A DNA stretch of 64,000 nt from Campanula takesimana. Taxonomy: Eukaryota; Streptophyta; Magnoliopsida; Asterales; Campanulaceae. The stretch covers positions 558,001 through 622,000 of the forward strand of contig JAOWBW010000424.1 in NCBI GenBank assembly GCA_026119855.1. The letters are read 5' to 3'. Positions 23,171 to 35,439 of the stretch are shown one piece after another (within the stretch, counting starts at the first letter, position 1; each line of letters starts with the position of its first letter). The notes under the pieces are model-generated. The model had not been told where the DNA came from. It ran no database searches and worked only from the letters and a program-made list of their open reading frames with translations. Both the position numbers and the translations under genes were made by a program.

Positions 23171-24779
23171 GTTCATGTTGATTATTTCAATACTAAAATC
23201 ATGTTGTGTGTATATAAATTGTTTATGTGCCTAGCATGATTTGAATATTGGAATTATGATGTTTATGTGGTCAATGCGTTTTATGTGGTTTATTGTTTTA
23301 TAAACTTTAATCGCACTGTTCAATCGCAATTAAAATTATGGAGGATTTACAATTGTTTGGATTATCAATTTTTGATTGGATCAAAGTTTTGATATTCTAG
23401 GGATTCAAGAATAAATCGTTTATTCAGGTTTTGATGATCATGGTGATTGGATCACCAAGAACACCAAATCCTAATTGAATCGGGAAAAACATTTTGAGAT
23501 AAATTTTGGAACTTTAAAAATTTGGATTTTTCGCAAGGGGTCCGACCGGACCCAAGCCTTGATCCGGCCGGACCTAGGGTTTGGCATGGGGGTAGGGTTT
23601 GGGTTTTGGGTGTGGATCTTGGGTTTAAATCTCCTATTTGTTTTAGTCTTGTGATTCTAAGATTAGTTCAAGGTTTGGATGGCTAATCTACGTTCATCGA
23701 GATTGTGTTTCCCAAACTTGATCGCAATCAATGTTTCAAATAAAATGAAATTAGAATTATGAAGAGTTCATAATTGCTAAAATTAAGAAACAAAGTTCTT
23801 GATTCAATGATTGAAGATCCATGTGGAATTGTGAATGCAATTGGCCTACGTTCATCGAGACCATCTATTGCTTACTTTCGGCCACATAGACTACTTTCTT
23901 GTTTCTTGAATTAGTGCGGAATTGTGGTTGCCAATGGCTTAGTTCGGCCGCACTTCTTGTTGTCTTGATTTGGAGATGATGACCAAAGTTCAAATAATCT
24001 CATCCTCATAATTATAGAGAAACTAATGACACATAAATGTTGTGCTTAAATTAATGGAGATTAATTTAGTGGCTAAACTTGATGCGTAACATGTTTATCT
24101 TGTGTGCTCATAAATATGTTGTATTCTATATGTGATGAACCTTCAAAGAAAGTTTTAAGTCCTCTTGCCATGCCATGATTAAAACACTTGTTAGTGCATG
24201 GGTAATTTTAATGTGGGTTCGCCCTAGCGAGGTACATTGACTTTATCTATGTATGAGCAAGATGGATGATGTGGGCACGCCCTAGCGAGGCACATCAACC
24301 ATGCGTTTAAAATGGTTGGACTTAATAAGGCGTCAAAACAGTTTTGGGCCTAGGCAAAAGATGAGATTAAACATGCTTTTGAAATTGGATCACTAAGAAT
24401 CATATTGGATATGATTGACAAGAAATTGTCTACCTAATTAATTTGATTTTGAGCGGTCCGCCTCCATGGACTCAAGATTAAATTAAAGTTGGATCTTAGC
24501 CCAATTTAAAAGAGTCTCATGAAAGGATCTAAGAGTCATATGGGATATGATTGACAGGGTTGTCTACCTAATTAATTTGATTTTGTGTAATCCGCCATAG
24601 CGGACTTAGAATTAAATTAAAGTTGGATCTTAGCCCATTTAAATTATATTATACATTGGATGTATATGAAGGTTATATAATTTAGTGGGAGTATTTTTGG
24701 AAAATACATTATTTACCTCTTTAATGAGATTGGTACTTGTAAAATTTTGGAAATTTTGCATAAGTTGTAGATGACAACT

Positions 24780-27700
24780 AAAATCGTTGCGATTAATCCT
24801 TGTTAAGGATAAAGCTTCAAAGAATGGTACAAACTTCATGGATTGGATCCTGAGTCTAAGAATGGTTCTAAGGCAAGAAGATGGGTTGTACATTCTTGAT
24901 GGGCCTATTCCTAAAAGAACCAATGCCGGAGTAGACAATCACAAGAATCATGAGTATGATTCTAGGAATGTGAGTTGTCTTATGCTCACGATTATGTGCT
25001 CTTAAACTCCAACAAAGTTTGGAACTTGTAGAAGCCTATTAGATAGGTATGGAGTTGAGTTACATGTATCAAAGAGCAATCTAAGCAAGAGAGGTATAAA
25101 ACCATTGTTGCATTCACTCATTGCAAAATGAGTGAAGGGCAATAAATGAAACTTCACATGCTTAAGATAAAGGCTACATAGAGCATCTTGAGAAACTTGG
25201 TTGCCCAATTGGATTGGAGCAAGCCATGGATCTCATTTTTGATTCATTGTTTAAATGTTATGATCACTTAGTGATGGAATATAACATGCTTAAAATGAAT
25301 AAAAATTTCTTCGAATTGCATTAACATGCTGAAAAACTGCGAAGATGAAGATATTGGAGAATGGTTCTCCAATGCTCATAGTTCATGATGGAAAGAGGCC
25401 AAATGCCAAAAGACAAGTAAGACAAGAGTTGTCAATCCTAAAGGAAATAATTTTGGTTATAATAATAACTCTAATAGATGCAATTTGGTAAAATGGCAAT
25501 TGGATTGACCATTTAGAATTGTAGTCAAAATTCTGGGTGATCAATAAAAGGAATGGTAGTGGGACTACCACTCGGAATATTTATGTTATAAATTATTCCT
25601 TCTAAATTTAATTATTGGGTATTGGATACCAGAATAATTAGTAAGATGAAAGACTACTTATAGTAAAGTTTTATCTACAAACAGTAATGATGCAATGGTT
25701 GCAACATTGTTCGTAGAACACTTGTAAAGTGACTTTACTGATGAAGTAGAAAACATTATTTTGTTATAAGATAATGAAGGATATTAATTTCTTATTTGGA
25801 ATAAGAAAAGTGCTTTATTTATTATGATTTACTTCATTGTGTTATCATATAAATAAATCTTATATCCTAAATCTTGAAGAACAAAGTAATAAAGACTATA
25901 ACATAAATAATTAAAATTCTTTATGCATTATTGTTTTGATCAAATAAATGAGAAATGCATATCTAAAATTCCATGGGACGGAGTTTTAAGTCATATGATT
26001 TGGAATCACATGATTTATGCAAATTTTATTTACTTGGATCAAGACATCTTTTACTATGATTGGTAAAAAGGCTAATGTCTTAATTGACCTAATACATTTC
26101 GATGTATATGGTGCATTAAGAAGAAATGCTAAAAGAGAATTTTGGTTATACTTGGTAAAACTATTCAAAAATTATGATTGGATCATGATGATGAATAATT
26201 AAACCAAGAATTTGACAGTCATCATTAAAGTTGTGAAATGGTTTCACAAATTAACTTCACTAAGAATATCAAATGATATGTCTGCGTGGAAGTTTAAGAA
26301 CCTTATTGGATACGGTTCGTTGGATGACAAAGTCAAAGTGATCTTCTATTATTCATTTTGGGGTTATGTATTTAAAACCGCTATGATTATACTAATCTGA
26401 ATTCTATCAACAGAGGTTAAATGGTGAAAGAAAACTTGGTTTGTCTTTCATAAAGATTTAAGATGGTGAGATCCTTTTTGAAAGGAGTTGTCTGGGACAC
26501 ACTCACATTTAAATCTAATAAATATACTTTCATGGGATATCCTAAGGAAACTTGAGGATAATAATTTTACTCATAAGAAACAAATGGTTTGTTGACTATG
26601 ATGATACTTTTCTAGATAAGTGGTTTATCTCTAAAAGAATCAGTGGGAGTAAAATGTATCTCGAATGGTTCGAGACCTAGAAAATATATTTTAACCTGAG
26701 ATGGAAGTTGAACAAGTTTTCACAAGGGGTTGTGAAAATCCGTTCAAGATATACAAGTACTTGCACACATGATAAAATACAATCTATTAGAAGAAATATT
26801 GGATATTTCGAGATAGAAAGTATTGAGGTAAAGTTCATTTAGAATGAAGTATTTACCACCTATCAAAGATGCAATATCAACTCCACATTTAGATTAATGG
26901 CTTGGAGTCATAAAATCTAAAAGGCAATTCATGTATAGTAATCAAGTTTGGAACTTGATCATTCTAACCTAAGGTGTAAAAACCAAAGGAGATGAATGAC
27001 TTTTCTTGGAGAAAGACTTACATGGGTAGCAAGAAACTTATTAGAATTTTCATAGTCACATGTTCATATTTGGAATGTGAAATTTGACAAAATGATGTCA
27101 AAACAAGCGTTCCTCAACAGGAACTCACTTAAGGATGTATTGGATACAACCTAAAGGTTTTGATAGTCAAGAAAATTCCAAAAGGTATGAAAGTTGCGAA
27201 GATTCATTGGATGGATTGAAGCAAGCTTTTTGGAGATGAGATCTCCGTTTTGATAAGTCATAGAGCTTGGCTTGATCAAGAACGAAGATGAATCTTGTAT
27301 ATACAAGAAGATTAGTGGGAGCATGGTGCTATTCCTTATCTAATATGTGGATGACATATTGCTCATTGGAAACGACATTCCTACACTTTAATCTGTAAAG
27401 ATTTGGTTAAGAAAGTGTTTCGCAATGAAGAATATGGATGAAGCCGCGTAAGTCATTGGCATTAAGATCTATAAAGATAGATCAAGGAAGCTAAATGGTT
27501 TAAAGCCAATGTACATACATTGACAAAGTCATAAGAAGATTCCGCAAGGAAAATTCTAAGAGAGGACATTTGTCAATGTTACATGGATTTCCTCTAAGCA
27601 AGACTCAATGTCCTAAAGACAAAAGATGAGCATGAGAAAATGAATGAGATGTCATTTGCTTCGGCAATTGGATCCATGATGCCATGATAAGTACTAAGCC

Positions 27701-28310
27701 GGATATATCTAATGCTTGGAGCATAACGAGTAGATATCAATCCGACACCGGTGAGATTCACTGGATGGCTATGAGAGCGAGTCTTAAAGTACTTTAGAAG
27801 GACTAAAGATTCGTTTATGATCTATGAAGGTATGGAAAATGATCTCGGATGCATGCTTCCAAACCAACAAAGATGATAATAGATCGCAATCAGTTTTTTT
27901 TTGTGCATATGTCAAATAGTGGAACTGTAAGTTGGAATGGTTCCAAGCAGAGTACAGTCACTAATTCTGCGACTAAATCTAAGTATATAGCCGCATTGGA
28001 TGCTGCAAAGGAAGCTGTTTGGATTAAGAAGTTTATTGGTGAACTTGAGATGGTTCCTAGTATTGCTAAAACCAATAGACCTTGTTAGTATAATAGTGGT
28101 GCTATTGATCAAGCAAAGGAACCAAGAGCACATCCTAAATCCAAACACATACTTAGGCGTTTTCTTATCGTTCGAGAAATCGTTGATAAGGGAGACGTAA
28201 ATATATGCAAAGTACCAAGTAATGATAACGTTGCGGACACGCTAACAAAGGAACTTCCACAAGCCAACATGATGGTTATGTTGGGTCCATGGGTATTGGA
28301 TACCTAGGGA
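24780..28310 (+). pseudogene. Copia gag-pol relic
   Basis: Gag-like text at about 24786-25000 (GTNFMDWILSLRMVLRQ, then DVTCLML-like VSCLMLT). Weak integrase-core relics follow at about 26000-26400. Reverse transcriptase words are scattered over 27080-27840, including VDDILLIGNDIP, GFIKNED-like and FAMK-like segments in different frames. RNase H at 27860-28090 reads STVTNSATKSKYIAALDAA and continues to DVNICKVPSNDNVADTLTKE before the final stop. Frames change many times and stops are frequent. Gene order INT-RT-RH marks Ty1/Copia. No part can encode a working protein. Confidence 0.85.
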
Positions 28311-28320
28311 ATTGGGCCTA

Positions 28321-28335
28321 GGGCAAGTGGGAGAT
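28321..28335 (+). promoter_or_regulatory. Copia polypurine tract
   Basis: Purine-rich GGGCAAGTGGGAGAT directly before the 3' LTR, the plus-strand priming site. Confidence 0.75.
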
Positions 28336-29887
28336 TGTTGGTTTTGGTGCCCTAGGCACGTTTGTTAAATGTTGTATAAGTTATCATTTTATTCATAATA
28401 ATAAAGAGATAATAAGATTATTATTATGGCTCGTGTTTGCTTATAATAATCTCCGTCCCTAGAGCTTGTTAAGCACTAGTATAAAGGCTAAATGATCATG
28501 GGATGATCATGTTAGATTTATGGGTACTTGTTTGGAACAAGGTACTGGACATGACCCGCGGTATGAGATTTATGTCATGGTCGATGTCATATATAAATCT
28601 CATATTCGTTATGTTATTTGAATCCTTAGACATGAATTATTATAGTCTTCCACTTGATGAAGATTATGTTTGACATATTCAAACGCTGCCTTAACACGGT
28701 AGTTATAAAGTGTATGATTGGCATGATTTGATTCACGTAGGGAAGAATAATAAGCTAGATGGTTTGTCCCCTCTTCGGAGAGATGTCAAGCTTGGGCCCC
28801 TCGAAGGAATGATGTTGGTGAAATGTTTGTCCAAACTCAAATGGATTGATTGGATCAATATCATTTGGATTATCAACATATTCGGAATCGAGAAAGTATT
28901 GAACAATACAAGTTGACTTGTTGACCATGACTTGTGTTCAATGACATCGTGGACAAAGGGATTGTGACATGTTCTAAAAGGAATGCGAACTTGTATCTAG
29001 TTACACTATTTGGGTAGGTATGACGGTTTGCTAGAACCTAATCATATCTTATGGGTTCATGTTTGGGCTCATTGTCAACTTAGTGTAATCCTAGAGGGTC
29101 ACACACAAATAGAACGAATCGTAAAGGACTAAATGGGAATTATGGAAAAATATCAGTGTTTGGCTCTGGCACGGTCATGCGCCTTAAAATGGCACGGTCG
29201 TGCCATAAATCCAAACCAAGGCAAACCTGTCGACATGATTGGCACGACCGTGCCAAATTACCAAGCACGACCGTGCCGAAAATGGCGGCTGGGGAATTCG
29301 CGCGGACTAGATGGCACGACCATGCCAGATTGTAGGGCACGATCGTGCCAGTCAAGTCGGCCAGATTTCCTTGTTGCCTAATTTGGTGACGGGATTTAGG
29401 TTTCCTAAGTCCTTAAGGGTTAAGGATTAGGACCTATTTAAGGATCTCTTTCAGCAGTCATTAAGCACATGATTATGAGTGCCTCCAAAGGGTTTTGGGA
29501 GGTTATTTTCTTGTTCTAAGATCCCACAAATGAAGAACAAGAATATTCATAATTCCGTATAGTTCTTACAATTGTGAAAGCGTGTTTCATAATTTGGTCT
29601 AGCAAACCAAGATCAAGTGTTCTTGATATTCGTTCGTGGTGTGGATACCGCTAGAGGGTGAAACTTATCATCTTCATAGTTCGTGATTGTTATTCTTGCT
29701 TTGTTCATGATCAAGATTTCAAGCCTCCATCGAATTCAAGGTTGCAAAATCAAAGGCATCAAGGGTTAGTATTCTAGTATTCATTATGTTGTATTTGACT
29801 TAATCATATGAATGGATCTATGGGCTTTGGGTTTTATAAATTTTTAAATGCTTAATTCCGCTGCGCATGTTACTACGAAACCCAACA
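28336..29887 (+). repeat. 3' LTR of the Copia element
   Basis: 1,552 bp copy of the 5' LTR, including the same palindrome cluster (about 29169-29350). Ends CGAAACCCAACA, then TSD TCTAG. Confidence 0.93.
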
Positions 29888-30021
29888 TCTAGTCCCTCAT
29901 CCTAAGCCTAATTACCACCTAATCCAACCCAATATTTTCATCTACCATCTAGTCCAAGCTAATTTTTTATTTACCACCTAGTCCATTAAAATTATTAAAT
30001 CCCGAAAATACCCTACTATAA

Positions 30022-30400
30022 ATGAAACACTACCCCCTCCTCCCCCACGCAGTCACACTCACGCACGCACACACTCTCTCTCTAACCTTACCTCCGGCGA
30101 CCCCACCCCTCCCCACCCCCGGCGACCCCACCCCTCCCCTAACCCCGGCGACCCACCTCCCGTCACCGGCGCACCATTTCTTCTCCGTCACCGGCGGGTT
30201 TCAAAGCTAACGACAAAGACATCCCGGCGAGTCGATTTCAACCGGCGACCCCACCCCTCCCCTAACCCCGGCGACCCACACCTCCCTAGCCCCGACGACC
30301 TTTCTCCCGTCACCGGCGCACCTTTTCTTCTCCGTCACCGGCGAGTCGATTTCAACAGATCTGATTCTCTCTCTTTCAGATATAGATCTATCTCCCTCCA
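30022..30400. other. GC-rich exon-like insert inside Mutator-like element
   Basis: CT-repeat leader followed by ACCCCGGCGACCCACC-type near-tandem words and CACCGGCG motifs, ending in ATTCTCTCTCTTTC. It resembles a 5' leader plus first-exon start (Pro/Ser/Thr-rich frame at 30022-30210), but no family is recognised. A similar block lies at 33400-33730 in the next inverted-repeat element. Confidence 0.4.
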
Positions 30401-31023
30401 TTTCTCTCTCTTATACCTCCGGCCATCTCCACGTTCCCTTCTCTTCCATATCTGCGATCGGAGTCAATCACCGGCCCTTCATCTCCGTAAACACACCAAG
30501 ATCTGTTCATGCATTATTTTTCAAATTTTTGCTTCTCATTCTGTTAGAACTTAGCTAGAATTTGATTTAAAGTACTCCAGCATTCTCTAAGTTTCATTAT
30601 GCTTGACATTTATCTCGTTTGTCTCAGTTGGTTTCTTGTTTGCCGGAATTTTGTTTTTTAGGAAGAAGCTATTTTAAATAGAAGTGTAGAATCTGAATTA
30701 GAACAGACGAAAATCATGGCTTTCTTTGAGTAAATACTCCTGTAAGTGAAGGAGATGTTGGAAATCATAGCACTGATGAAGCCCAGCCAGTTGAAAGACA
30801 GCTCGGTCAATGATGCCATTGACACACCTGCATTCAATCTTAAAGTCAATACTTTGACATACATTAAAATCACGAAGGCTGAAAAATTGTTTTTTTGTTG
30901 GTAGTTGTTATTCGAATAAGTGTGAATTTGTTTTTTGTTGTTCGCAGAAAAATTGTGAATTTGTTCTTGAAACAATTGTAATTTGTTTTTTGAAACAACT
31001 GTGAACTTATTGTTAAAACATTT

Positions 31024-31555
31024 GTGAACATGTTCTTGGAACAAGTGTGGACTTGTTCTTGGAACAATTGCGAACTTGTTATTGGAACAATTGCGAACTT
31101 GTTATTGGAACAATTGCAATTGCGAACTTACAAGTGCGAACTTACAATTGCGAACTTACAATTGCGAACTTACAAGTGCGAACTTACAATTGCGAACTTA
31201 CAAGTGCGAACTTACAATTGTGAACTTACATTTTTGAACTTACAATTTGTAAACTTACAACTGTGAACTTGTTCGAACAATTGCGAACATGTTTTTGGAA
31301 CAAGTACGAACTTGTTATTGGAACAATTGCGAACTTACAATTGCGAACTTACAAGTGCGAACTTACAATTGCGAACTTACATTTTGAACTTACAATTTGT
31401 AAACTTACAACTGTGAACTTGTTCGAACAATTGCGAACATGTTTTTGGAACAAGTACGAACTTGTTATTGGAAGAATGCGAACTTACAATTGCGAAACTT
31501 ACATTTGCGAACTTACAATTGTAAACTTACAACTGTGAACTTACTGATTAGTTCA
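31024..31555. repeat. tandem array of GAACTTACAATTGC-type units
   Basis: Units of 12-16 bp (GCGAACTTACAATTGC / GAACTTACAAGTGC) repeat dozens of times, preceded by longer units GAACTTGTTATTGGAACAATT. A higher-order block of about 170 bp is repeated (about 31262-31440 and onward). Cys/Glu/Leu/Thr-rich frames here are artefacts. Confidence 0.85.
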
Positions 31556-31689
31556 CAGTGTTTGGTCGCCGGATTCGATCGTGTTTTTAGTAGTTTTGTT
31601 GACAACTGTGAACTTACTGATTAGTTCACAGTTGTTTGGTCGCCGGAGTTGTTTAGATGACAACTGAGAACTTACTGATAAGTTCTCAG

Positions 31690-32290
31690 TTATTTGATCA
31701 CCTGAGATGGTCGACGGAGGTGGTCGCCGGATTATGGCACCAAAAAAATACTCGCCGAAGGTGGTCGCCGAAAAATGGTTGACGGAGGTGGTTGTCAAAA
31801 ATAGTCGCCGGAAAAGTTGACCGGAGGTGGTCGCCGGAAAATGGTCGCCGGAGGTGGTCACCGGAAAATTTGTGGCCGGGGTGGTCGCCGGAATATGGTG
31901 GCCGGAAAATTGTGGCCAGAGGTGGTTGCCGGAACATGGTCGCCGGAAAACGGTCACCGGAAAATGGTGGCCGGAGGTGGTGGCCGGAAAATGGTGTCCG
32001 GAAAATGGTTGCCGGAGGTAGTCGCCGGAAAATGGTGGCCGGAGGGAAACGGTGGCCGGAGGTGACCGCCGGAAAAACGGTGGTCGGAAAATGGGTGGCC
32101 GGAGGTGCCCGCCGGAAAATGGTGGCCGGAGACGGCCGCCGAAAAATGGCCGCCGGAGACGGTGACCGGAAATGGTCGCCGGAAAATGTCACCGGGAAAT
32201 ATTGCCCGAAAAGTGGCCGGAAAAAGGTTGCCGGAGGTGGTGGTCGGCCGGAGGTGGTGGCCGGTCGGTCAAAGTTGTTGACCGGTGAGA
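31690..32290. repeat. GC-rich minisatellite (GGTCGCCGGAAAATGG units)
   Basis: Degenerate units of about 15-30 bp (GTGGCCGGAGGTGGTCGCCG / GGAAAATGGTGGCCGG). Because the unit lacks stops, frames of 164-170 codons stay open on both strands; these are not genes. Confidence 0.85.
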
Positions 32291-32499
32291 AGGTGAAAGG
32301 TTGAGGAGGGAGGGGTAATCATGTAATTTCCAGTAATTTAGTAAGGGCATTCATGCCCTTTTAATATCCCTTGGACTAGGTGGTAATATTGAAAATACCT
32401 TGGACTAGGTGGTAGTTTAGATTCTAATGAGGGACTAAATGGGAGTTGCCCCCTAAAGACAAACCGAGATTAAAAGCAAATTCGCAATGAAAAATCATA

Positions 32500-33200
32500 T
32501 TGCTCGAATATTATGTTGTTAGACGAAACAGAAAATTTAATGAAAAACGCGTTTTACACGCGTCTTAATGTAAAACGAGTTTTCTATATGTGGAGTGACA
32601 TTTTTGTAAATAAACGGAACGTTATTAAAAGATACGGTGGCATTTTTGCAAATAACTGGAACTTACGAAAACTCACTAGGCACTTTTTTACACTGTAGGA
32701 GGCAATTTGCAATACTACACGAGGCATTTTTAAATACTAGAGCAGACACTTGTTTTAGAACTTATAAAAACTCGCTTGACACTTACAAAAACTCACCAGT
32801 CACTTTTTTACACTGTAGGAGGCATTTTGCAATACTACAAGAGGCACTTTTTAATACTAGAGCAGACACTTGTTTTGAAAATTTTAAAAACCCACCAAAA
32901 CTTGTTGACAATGGAAGATGCATTTTTCAATAATCCAATAGGCACTTTTTAATAGTAAGACAGTCAGTCTTAAAACTACCACTAAAAGTGCCTCTTTGAA
33001 TGTATAAAAGTGCCTGTTTGAATATTTATAAGTGTAATATTATAACAGACACTTTGTAATATTAGAGTAGACACATGATAATATTAGACAAAGCAATTGG
33101 GAAAAACACGTTTTTCCATAGCTTAGTGTAAAACGCGTTTTTCACAAGTCCGACTAGAAACTTATTTTTTCCCCTACGTGATTTGTGAAAAGGAGTTTTC
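32500..33200. repeat. second tandem-array foldback unit
   Basis: Contains GGCATTTTTGCAAATAACTG, matching the left end of the unit at 19880. Then come repeated CACTTTTTTACACTGTAGGA, GGCAATTTGCAATACTAC and TACTAGAGCAGACACTTGTT words, roughly 130 bp duplicated twice. Near the borders, AAAACGCGTTTTACAC-like words occur at both ends in opposite orientation (32545-32582, 33100-33142). Confidence 0.5.
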
Positions 33201-33407
33201 TCGCTAAATTATAGGTGGTCCATTAGGATATATCAATGAGATAAGGAGCGGGAAAATAATTCATCTATTTTTTTATGATGTCTTATTATTTATTGTGATT
33301 TTTACGAATAAGTCCCTGATAGAAGGTAGAATTTACCAATAAAAACTGACATTTTCATATTATACCTTAGGGTCCCTGGGTTGAAATAAAAATTCCCATA
33401 GAGTCCT

Positions 33408-33725
33408 TTGCGAAACTACCCTCACCATCCCTCAAACCCTAGCCCCTCTCTATGTCTCTCTCTCTCTCTCTCTCGCGCGCGATTTCCACCAGCTTCGCTG
33501 GCTTCACCTCCCTCCTCCGTCTCCACCTCTTTTTCCTCCTCCTCCTCACCTATAGGTCACTATTCCGGTGACCCCTTCCTCCCCACCTCCGGTGCCCCTT
33601 CCTCTGCCCTAACCCCGACGATCGTTCCTCTACCCCTAACCCCGACACCATTCTCCAGAGCCAAGGGCAAGAACAACGCCCCCTTTTCTCTGTCAACACC
33701 GGCGAATCGTTTTCTACAGATCTAG
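33408..33725 (+). other. exon-like Ser/Pro-rich open block, probably captured
   Basis: A 105-codon plus-strand frame rich in Ser, Pro and Ala, with CT microsatellite at its start and GGTGACCCCTTCCTCCCCAC-type repeats. It has the look of a 5' leader and first exon, lies in an inverted-repeat element and has no recognised domain. Followed by an intron-like AT-rich sequence. Confidence 0.3.
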
Positions 33726-34379
33726 ATCTCCGCCGCCTTAATCTCTGTCTATCTTATTTTGTCTTCAACTCAACCATCGATCAAAATCATCAATTTCTGC
33801 TCAATTGAAGTAATGCTGTGAAATTGATCAAAACCCTTCACTCCCAATTTGAAAATCTCCATCAGATTTGAAATATCTTGTATATATCGAATGATAGTAC
33901 AAAATTATTGCTCTCCGCACATCCTTTTATGTAAGAAAAATGTTTTTAGTGAATTTATCATGAGCTGCCAGTGTGATCAAAAGATGCTTCAGAAGTGCTC
34001 CTTAAGAAAATTTTGGTGTCTAGTTTATAAATTGTTGGGTGTGTGCCATTTTGAGAGAAGTATGCATCAATTTATGCTCATAATATTTTTACTTCGTGGT
34101 GTTTTGTTGCTGCAGGTGTCGACATTTTGGTTTTGTAAACATTGATTTGCTTGAGTTTTTTGTAACATTTTGGTGAATTTATTATGAGCTACCAGTGTGA
34201 TCAAAGGCATTTTTGAGTTCATATTTAATTAATTAATTTATTTATGTAACATTTTGTTGGTTTCGTAGAATTTTTGTAATGATTAACTTTTGAAATAAAT
34301 ATCTCAGTTTATACTCATTATGAACAAATGAGAAATGAATGACTCAATTTTAAACTTATTCATGTGAGAAAATGAGTAT

Positions 34380-35040
34380 CTATTGTGATAATTTGATTTC
34401 TCAACTGTATAAAGATCACACAACTGTGAAATTACACAACCGTGAAATCAATTTATCTATGTTATTTTTATCTATTGTGATAATTTGATTTCTCAACTAT
34501 TTAAAGATCACACAACTGTGAAATTACACAACCGTGAAATCAATTTGGCTATGTTATTTTTAAGGGTACATGATAACAAATTCATCATTGTAATTAAACA
34601 ACCGAGAAATTGAGTCATCAATTGTGAAAAATTGAGAGATGATTTTATCAGTTTTTATAATTAATTATGAACAAATGAGAATTGAATGTCTTAACACAAT
34701 TGTGAAATCACACAACTGTGAAATCAGTTGAGAAATGATTTTACAAGTGAGAAATAAAATAAATGATACAACTGTGAAATCAGTTGAGAAATAATTTTAC
34801 AAGTGAAAAAAAAAATGACACAATTATGTAATCACACAACCGCGAAATTAGTTGAGAAATGATTTTACAAGTGAAAAACGAAAAGAATAACACAACTGTG
34901 AAATCACACAACTGTGAAATCAGTTGACAAATGATTTTACAAGTGAAAAATGAAAAAGTGACAACTGTGAAATCATACAACTGTGAAATTAATTGATAAA
35001 TAAAAATGTTTTCTAAAAATTTTACAAGTGAAAAATGAAA
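34380..35040. repeat. tandem array of CACAACTGTGAAAT units
   Basis: Nested periodicity: a 14-15-bp unit CACAACTGTGAAATCA inside a larger unit of about 65-75 bp that adds GTTGAGAAATGATTTTACAA and GTGAAAAATGAAAA. Sits at the right side of the inverted-repeat element. Confidence 0.85.
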
Positions 35041-35439
35041 TTTGTATTTCTAAAATTTGAACTATGTGTTGAGTGTAGTTGTTTGATTCGTCTTGACGAC
35101 ACGATTAAAACAATAGTCTCGAATTATTTTTTCGATTTCTAGATTTGGAGATATTGCATTTTAAAATTTTGAAGGGAAAAAAGGAAGAGAGAGAAAAAAA
35201 GGAGAGAGGAAGAGAGAGAGCTGGGAGAAAAAGTGCATAAAGAAAATGCGGTCAGCGTAAGTTTTTCTTTTTGTCCGCTGCGTCACATGCGTGAGGGAGT
35301 GGAGGGGTATTCTGGTCCAACAAAAATTCCAAAGACTTTTTTGGCGAGTTTCTATAATGTCTGTCCTTATTGGTCGTTTTTATTCTGCTGGGGGACTTAT
35401 TGGTCAAAGCCTCTTATTTATTTATATTTTTGAAGTAAA

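Larger units (their letters stand above)
21609..29887 (+). mobile_element. Ty1/Copia LTR retrotransposon, full-length but defective
   Basis: 5' LTR 21609-23154, 3' LTR 28336-29887, both TG...CA, flanked by the 5-bp repeat TCTAG (21604-21608, 29888-29892). Next to the 5' LTR is a primer-binding site TGGTATCAGAGCCCC (initiator tRNA-Met type). A purine tract GGGCAAGTGGGAGA precedes the 3' LTR. The internal region carries remains of gag, integrase, reverse transcriptase and RNase H in Copia order, broken by many stops and shifts. It must therefore depend on other copies for movement. Confidence 0.93.
21591..32453. mobile_element. Mutator-like element interrupted by a Copia retrotransposon
   Basis: Left terminus from 21591 (GAGAAAACTACCGTCTAG), resumed after the Copia insertion at 29893 (TCCCTCATCCTAAGCC). 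The inverse complement of the right end reads GGGGGCAACTCCCATTTAGT then CCCTCAT. The inverted arms continue through several ACCACCTAGTCCA copies for about 120 bp. Flanks share AAAGACAA (21583-21590 and 32455-32462), 8 bp exact or 9 bp with one mismatch. Without the Copia insert it would be about 2.6 kb. The interior contains a GC-rich exon-like block, a tandem array and a GC-rich minisatellite, but no transposase. Confidence 0.7.
33308..35405. mobile_element. long inverted-repeat (Mutator-like) element
   Basis: Left AATAAGTCCCTGATAGAAGG and, inverted, right AATAAGTCCCCCAGCAGAAT begin arms that stay recognisably alike for about 130 bp (both pass through ACCAATAA and an A-rich block to a CCCTC stretch). 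The interior starts with a CT-repeat plus GC-rich exon-like block (33410-33725) and ends with a tandem array. No transposase and no clean TSD found, so class and borders are tentative. Confidence 0.5.

Noticed and set aside
30658..31538. Several 80-128-codon frames rich in Thr/Cys/Glu/Leu or Asn/Lys/Phe
   Set aside because: Translations of the GAACTTACAATTGC tandem array and its flanks.
31698..32304. Open frames of 164-170 codons on both strands
   Set aside because: They arise from a GC-rich minisatellite with no stop codons in its unit; no domain, start context or splice signals.
30022..35405. Possible CRISPR-like or satellite arrays
   Set aside because: Repeats are degenerate, lack regular unique spacers and sit in transposon-like units of a plant genome.
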